Assembly (NCBI RefSeq): GCF_049310025.1
Contig: NZ_JBJYKD010000004.1
Span: 1-64,000 of the forward strand
Reading direction: 5' to 3'
From: JBJYKD01 sp049310025
GTDB taxonomy: Bacteria > Bacillota > Thermosediminibacteria > Thermosediminibacterales > Tepidanaerobacteraceae
DNA length: 64,000 bases
Below the pieces are notes generated by a model. The model saw only the letters and a program-made list of their open reading frames with translations, searched no databases and was not told where the DNA came from. This document shows, piece by piece, positions 60,009 through 64,000 of this stretch. The stretch's first letter is position 1. Every line of letters begins with the position of its first letter. The position numbers were made by a program, and so were the translations under genes.

Positions 60009-62285
60009 TTAATGTTTATAGTCCGAAGAGAAAATTAACAGTAAATACGCGGTTGCTCCAAAGAGCAGGGAAAACGTAAAACCATAATACATGGCGATTG
60101 CGACGGCCAGGGCAGAACCCAGGAGGGAAGCTATTCCATTTATTCCCCACATCAGCGGAATAAGTGTGGTATAACCCAGTTGTTTTACTCTTTCCAGTCC
60201 GGAGGGGAAGGGCATACCCATCAAAAATCCAAGAGGGAGAAGTATTAAAGCCGAGGTTATTAGCTTCAAGCTTAAGGGGAGAGCCAGGTGGTCTGTCAAC
60301 ACCTTCTGGTAGAGAACTGCAACCAGCCCTGTTGCCGCAGCCAGCAGTATTGGGAGGATTGTCGCGGCATTTGCCGCTTTTTTACTGGCCACGCTGCCCA
60401 GGCTGCCGCCTGTAAGAAGCATAATAACGGTGACAAGAAACGACGTCGTTGGGTGACCCAAAAAGAGGATATTTTTCTGGATTAGTGCGAGTTCCACTGA
60501 CATGAAACCGATACCGATCAAGAAGAAGTATCTGGACAGACTTTTCTGTTGCCCATTCATTGATTTGTATTGGGGTAAAACCAATTTTGATATGGCATAT
60601 ATCGAAATTAATAAAACGGCGAAGATTGGAAATGGCAGACCGTAAGAAAAATTGTAAAAGAACGGACGGTCATCGGTAGTAGGGATCGCATTGGACCGGC
60701 TATTTTTTATTATATCTTCGATGTCCGAAAACTTTGCCAAGGGGAATTTGTCATTGCTGTACTTTTCCGGTATGAACACGGGTTCCAGCTTGCTCTTTAA
60801 GACTGTTTCTAGAAAACGGGCGCTCTGTTCAACAGTAAACGGCTGTTTACGGATAACGATTACCGGAAAATGAATATGCCGTGGGTCGTGGAATTGCTGC
60901 TGCCCGTTTGAGTTAGCCACTATACCGATATGGTTAATGGCCTGCCGGTATGGTACCCCCATCTTCCTGAAAACACTCAGCACCGTAGTGATTATGCGGG
61001 TCATATCTTCTTCGTCGTGGACAGCAAACACCAGCTGACCATCATCGTTCAAATGCTGCAGGTATTTCGATATCGCTTCCCTTGTGTAGATGTAATTTTC
61101 AGTCAGAGAAAGGCCGTTTGAGCCGGCGGCCAGGGTCATTACGAGAGACAGGTAAATGGTGTCAAATTTTTCTCTTGTCTGTTCGATAAAATTTCTTCCG
61201 TCCCGGGCGTAGGTTTTCACCTGCGGCAGATTGTATATGTCACCGCTGAAAGAGGAAAAATGTCTTACCGCTTGGATGCTGCTGCGGTTAATCTCCACGG
61301 CGGTTATATTTTTACTTCCCGCGAGGAGTGCGAGTAGAATGTCTTCGCCGCCGCCCGGACCGATGACCAGAGTTTTGGGCTGTTTTTGCAAGGTAAAAGG
61401 CATATACCCGGCGGTTTTTTTCAAATCGGAGACACCGGCCGGGTCGCCGTTAAATCTGTACATATAAGAGGTAGAACCGCCATCTATAAATATAATCTTT
61501 TTATCATTATCTCCTGTTTCGACAACATCGGTCCGGGAAAAAGCATCCCATTTTGAATACTCTATTTTTGTATTTTTATTGTATTCTATCCCATAAGCCT
61601 TAAACTTCTGGCTTATCAGAGGATAACCGAAGTTTTGTTCCGCTTCACTCAGATTGGCGGTAGAAAGAACTGCTGTTAAGACCAGAAGCAATATGGAAGA
61701 AAACGCAAATTTTATTTCTCTCTGAATGAATGAAAAAATTAGTTGAATTATATTCAATATAGCGAAAAGAAGCAAAAGAGCGGGCATCATTCCGAAACGG
61801 TTCAGCACAAAGAAAGACACCAGGGAAAAAGTTCCCGTTCCCAAAAGGTCTGCAAAATAAACTATACTGGAATAGTGGACCAATCGGGTAAAAATGGCAG
61901 AAATAATGGCGCCGCCTATGGCGAATGGAATTATACCCAAAAACATGTATAACATGGGTAAGAAGTTGAATAAATTGAGGTAAAGAATCAAAACGAGAGA
62001 AACATAGGAGGTCAATAAAGCCGATTGCAAGTTGCCAAGCGAAATGGAGCCGGTGTTACCTCCGTGTTTCTTTAATTTGTGATGAACCCAGATACCGCCA
62101 AGTCCCAGACCCAGTATGGCAGTTGAAATAATTACAAATACGTAGTGATACCATACAAGATAGGAAAAGATGCGGGTGAGCAAAAACTCAAATGAGAATA
62201 AAAATCCCGACAGCAGGAAAGTCGCAAGTAAATGTAAAATTATTATTCTGTGATTGAAAGTATTCGTCATTATCTGTTCATTCAT
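60009..62285 (-). CDS. Polytopic membrane protein with spermidine-synthase-like domain
   Basis: 758 residues. Helices cover about 15-215 and 535-750. Between them lies a soluble domain (about 230-520) of the spermidine/spermine synthase fold: VIGPGGGEDILLALLAGS near 310 binds a nucleotide-like cofactor, followed by VEINRSSIQAV and YARDGRNFIEQ. Membrane forms of this type are widespread, but the true reaction is unknown; aminopropyl transfer is unproven. GGAGGG precedes the ATG on the minus strand. It is read toward the NifU-like gene, with divergent promoters beside the YHS gene. Confidence 0.75.
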   Translation of the reverse strand: MNEQIMTNTFNHRIIILHLLATFLLSGFLFSFEFLLTRIFSYLVWYHYVFVIISTAILGLGLGGIWVHHKLKKHGGNTGSISLGNLQSALLTSYVSLVLILYLNLFNFLPMLYMFLGIIPFAIGGAIISAIFTRLVHYSSIVYFADLLGTGTFSLVSFFVLNRFGMMPALLLLFAILNIIQLIFSFIQREIKFAFSSILLLVLTAVLSTANLSEAEQNFGYPLISQKFKAYGIEYNKNTKIEYSKWDAFSRTDVVETGDNDKKIIFIDGGSTSYMYRFNGDPAGVSDLKKTAGYMPFTLQKQPKTLVIGPGGGEDILLALLAGSKNITAVEINRSSIQAVRHFSSFSGDIYNLPQVKTYARDGRNFIEQTREKFDTIYLSLVMTLAAGSNGLSLTENYIYTREAISKYLQHLNDDGQLVFAVHDEEDMTRIITTVLSVFRKMGVPYRQAINHIGIVANSNGQQQFHDPRHIHFPVIVIRKQPFTVEQSARFLETVLKSKLEPVFIPEKYSNDKFPLAKFSDIEDIIKNSRSNAIPTTDDRPFFYNFSYGLPFPIFAVLLISIYAISKLVLPQYKSMNGQQKSLSRYFFLIGIGFMSVELALIQKNILFLGHPTTSFLVTVIMLLTGGSLGSVASKKAANAATILPILLAAATGLVAVLYQKVLTDHLALPLSLKLITSALILLPLGFLMGMPFPSGLERVKQLGYTTLIPLMWGINGIASLLGSALAVAIAMYYGFTFSLLFGATAYLLLIFSSDYKH

Positions 62286-62337
62286 AGGCGGCCCTCCGTT
62301 AATTCAATATTCTAAACAGGTGAGACAAACTATATAA

Positions 62338-62371
62338 AGTATACCATACCATGGAAGGGTAGTAAATACCC
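62338..62371 (-). promoter_or_regulatory. Promoter of the spermidine-synthase-like gene
   Basis: On the minus strand TTTACT-N17-TATACT. The -35 overlaps an inverted repeat GGGTA-GTAAA-TACCC (62357-62371), similar in letters but opposite in arm order to sites A-C. Confidence 0.5.
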
Positions 62372-62414
62372 GACAACAATCATGTTGTATCGTGCTGGGT
62401 GAAAAAAGAATGCG

Positions 62415-62464
62415 TTGACATTTAAAAAGAGAAGTGATATATTCAAAATACCAATAGGGGGTAT
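62415..62464 (+). promoter_or_regulatory. Promoter with CsoR/CstR-like operator (site C)
   Basis: Consensus-like TTGACA-N17-TATATT (62415-62443), then ATACC-N7-GGTAT (62448-62464) just downstream. It drives the small YHS gene. Confidence 0.7.
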
Positions 62465-62493
62465 ACCAGTTGCTTCAGAAGGAGGTGAATGTC

Positions 62494-62670
62494 ATGGCGA
62501 AGGATCCCGTATGCGGGATGACAGTGGATGAAAAGGATGCTTTTGCGACTTCCACATACAATGGCACCACTTATTATTTCTGCTCGAAACACTGCCAGAT
62601 AGAATTTGAAAAGCATCCGGAAAAGTTTGTCAAGGACAAGGGAACAGCAAACGGTCACCATTGCTGCTGA
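62494..62670 (+). CDS. Small YHS-domain protein
   Basis: 58 residues, entirely a YHS domain: DPVCGMTVDEKDAF...YYFCSKHCQIEF with three metal-binding cysteines, ending HHCC. No membrane helix. The start at 62494 follows AAGGAGGTGA; an upstream TTG is ignored. Its own promoter and site C link it to the two other operons of the island. Confidence 0.85.
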   Translation: MAKDPVCGMTVDEKDAFATSTYNGTTYYFCSKHCQIEFEKHPEKFVKDKGTANGHHCC

Positions 62671-62710
62671 TGAAAATCTTTCATAAAGCAAGTTTATTTA
62701 TTCTGGGCTT

Positions 62711-62739
62711 ACGGCTTCCTGTAAAAGGGAGCCGTTTTT
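62711..62739 (+). terminator. Terminator of the small YHS gene
   Basis: ACGGCTTCC/GGGAGCCGT stem (one T-G pair), 7-base loop, TTTTTA tail. Confidence 0.88.
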
Positions 62740-62794
62740 ATGTAAAAAAATATGATATAATATCTAAGACGAACTCTTGAGGAGAGGAGAAAAT

Positions 62795-63466
62795 ATGCGA
62801 AAGGTAAAGCTGTTAAAGCTGGGCGTTACGCCGTACCAGCGGGCGAGGGATTTGCAGATAAGAATCAGGGATATGGTAAAACAGGGGTTTTCCGACGGAG
62901 TATTGATTATTCTGCAGCATCCACCTGTATATACTGTGGGAATTTCCGGAGGTTTTGACAATATATTGATACCGGTGGATGAGCTTAAGAAAAAAGCTGA
63001 GATATACAGGGTGGAAAGAGGAGGGAATATAACTTTTCACGGTCCCGGGCAGATTGTTGCCTACCCTATTTTTAATCTGAGAAAATGGGAAAAGGATGTC
63101 CATTTGTATGTGTACCGGTTGGAGGAAGTGGTGATACAACTTCTGGCCGATTACGGCATAAAGGCGGGTAGAAAGGAAAAGTACAGGGGAGTCTGGGTTG
63201 GGGATGAAAAAATTTGCGCCATCGGCGCTGCCATAACACAGTGGATCACATGGCACGGTATAGCCTTTAATGTCAATACGGATTTAAATTATTTTAAATT
63301 TATAAACCCCTGCGGTATAACAGAGTATGGAGTAACATCCCTTGAGAAACTCGGGATAAGAGAGGATGTAAAAAGCGTATCTGATAAAATGGTCGGCAAG
63401 TTCAAACAGGTATTTGATATGGAAGTTGAGGAAATCGGATTGAATGATCTGGGGGAGGAGGTGTAG
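62795..63466 (+). CDS. lipB: Octanoyltransferase
   Basis: 223 residues. LipB motifs: RGGNITFHGPGQIVAYPI near residue 75, GAAITQWITWHGIAFNV near 150 and the catalytic Cys in INPCGITEYGVTSL near 176. It moves octanoyl from acyl carrier protein to lipoyl domains. ATG 62795 follows GAGGAGAGGAG. The stop TAG shares its last base region with lipA, which starts at the next base. Confidence 0.92.
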   Translation: MRKVKLLKLGVTPYQRARDLQIRIRDMVKQGFSDGVLIILQHPPVYTVGISGGFDNILIPVDELKKKAEIYRVERGGNITFHGPGQIVAYPIFNLRKWEKDVHLYVYRLEEVVIQLLADYGIKAGRKEKYRGVWVGDEKICAIGAAITQWITWHGIAFNVNTDLNYFKFINPCGITEYGVTSLEKLGIREDVKSVSDKMVGKFKQVFDMEVEEIGLNDLGEEV

Positions 63467-64000
63467 ATGATGCAGAAAAAACCCGAATGGCTAAAAGTAA
63501 GGATATCTCAGGAAGAGCTCAGGATGATGGAGAAATTTCTTAAAGACATGTCTTTAAACACAGTATGCCAGAGTGCACGGTGCCCCAATATGGGTGAGTG
63601 TTTTGCAAAAAAAACGGCCACCTTCATGATAATGGGCAATGTATGCACCAGGGGTTGCAGATTCTGTGCGGTGGAAAAGGGAGATCCCCTCCCCCTGGAT
63701 GAAGATGAACCGAGGAGGGTAGCCCGGGCCGCCAGAGAGCTGGGATTGAAGCATGTGGTGGTCACCTGTGTCACCAGGGACGACATACCCGATGGCGGGG
63801 CGTCCCATTTTGCCAGGACTGTGAGAGAATTGAAAAAAATACCGGGTATTACGGTGGAAGTGCTGGTATCCGACTTTATGGGGAAGGAAGAATCCATCGA
63901 AACTGTGGTCAGGGCGGAACCCGAAGTTATAAATCACAATGTGGAAACGGTACCGAGGCTTTATCCCAAAGTCCGCCCCCAGGCAGATTATAATAGATCA
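63467..64000 (+). CDS. lipA: Lipoyl synthase (5' part, cut by window end)
   Basis: The frame stays open from ATG 63467 to the window end (178 codons). The auxiliary-cluster cysteines C-x4-C-x5-C (VCQSARCPNMGEC) and the radical-SAM motif CTRGCRFC are both present. It inserts two sulfur atoms into the octanoyl group made by LipB. An ATG at 63470 is equally possible. GGGGGAGGAGG upstream. Confidence 0.93.
   Translation, partial: MMQKKPEWLKVRISQEELRMMEKFLKDMSLNTVCQSARCPNMGECFAKKTATFMIMGNVCTRGCRFCAVEKGDPLPLDEDEPRRVARAARELGLKHVVVTCVTRDDIPDGGASHFARTVRELKKIPGITVEVLVSDFMGKEESIETVVRAEPEVINHNVETVPRLYPKVRPQADYNRS

Noticed and set aside
1..64000. CRISPR arrays, tRNA/rRNA genes, prophage and insertion sequences
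   Set aside because: No regularly spaced repeats, no RNA gene signatures and no transposase or integrase were recognised by reading.

Overview
The window looks like chromosome of an anaerobic, amino-acid-fermenting, probably thermophilic Firmicute of the Thermosediminibacterales/Thermoanaerobacterales type. I infer this from strong GGAGG ribosome sites, frequent TTG/GTG starts, an ornithine-fermentation cluster, a NADH-linked [FeFe] hydrogenase with Rex, and an Rnf complex. The organism name is inference, not something read from the sequence. No rRNA, tRNA, CRISPR array, intact insertion sequence or prophage was seen.

Layout. 1-5.8 kb: purine permease and phosphoribosyltransferase behind a leader terminator, cca (minus strand), a thioredoxin-like protein, a DUF6391 protein and sfsA. 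5.9-9.3 kb: gatCAB. 9.6-15.2 kb: a complete five-gene peptide ABC importer. 15.3-20.2 kb: cupin, DUF1015 protein and two RocR-like PAS/AAA+/Fis sigma-54 activators. 20.5-37.5 kb: an arginine/ornithine catabolic region with an NhaC-type antiporter, a cyclic 2,3-diphosphoglycerate synthetase-like P-loop protein, a broken rocB copy, ornithine racemase (orr), an intact rocB, an AGCS symporter, and ord-ortA-ortB-oraS-oraE-mutL. 37.6-40.8 kb: an NDH-2/DoxX fusion and ApbE. 40.9-49.9 kb: rex, a signalling-type [FeFe] hydrogenase with DRTGG/HATPase/PHP partners, then a HydABC-type NADH-linked hydrogenase. 50.2-55.3 kb: rnfCDGEAB. 55.6-62.7 kb: a metal- or sulfur-stress island (His-rich membrane peptide, methyltransferase, DUF2933 protein, anchored protein, CcdA, Lgt, two YHS proteins, a NifU-like protein lacking its first cysteine, a membrane spermidine-synthase-like protein). 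62.8 kb to the end: lipB and the 5' part of lipA.

How it fits together. Ornithine is racemised (Orr), rearranged by the B12/PLP aminomutase OraSE, oxidised (Ord, making NAD(P)H) and cleaved with CoA (OrtAB) to alanine plus acetyl-CoA; the alanine-type symporter next door could move the alanine. Reducing equivalents would be handled by the hydrogenase, Rnf and NDH-2, with Rex as NADH sensor; ApbE supplies the covalent FMN that Rnf needs.

The clearest new structure is regulatory. Five good -24/-12 (sigma-54) promoters precede nhaC, the P-loop gene, rocB'-orr, rocB and ord. Each region also carries a palindrome of the form GCAAA-N4/5-TTTGC, which I propose as the binding site of the two adjacent activators. 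Separately, three similar inverted repeats (TACC...GGTA type) lie on sigma-A promoters in the metal/sulfur island, implying one CsoR/CstR-like repressor encoded elsewhere.
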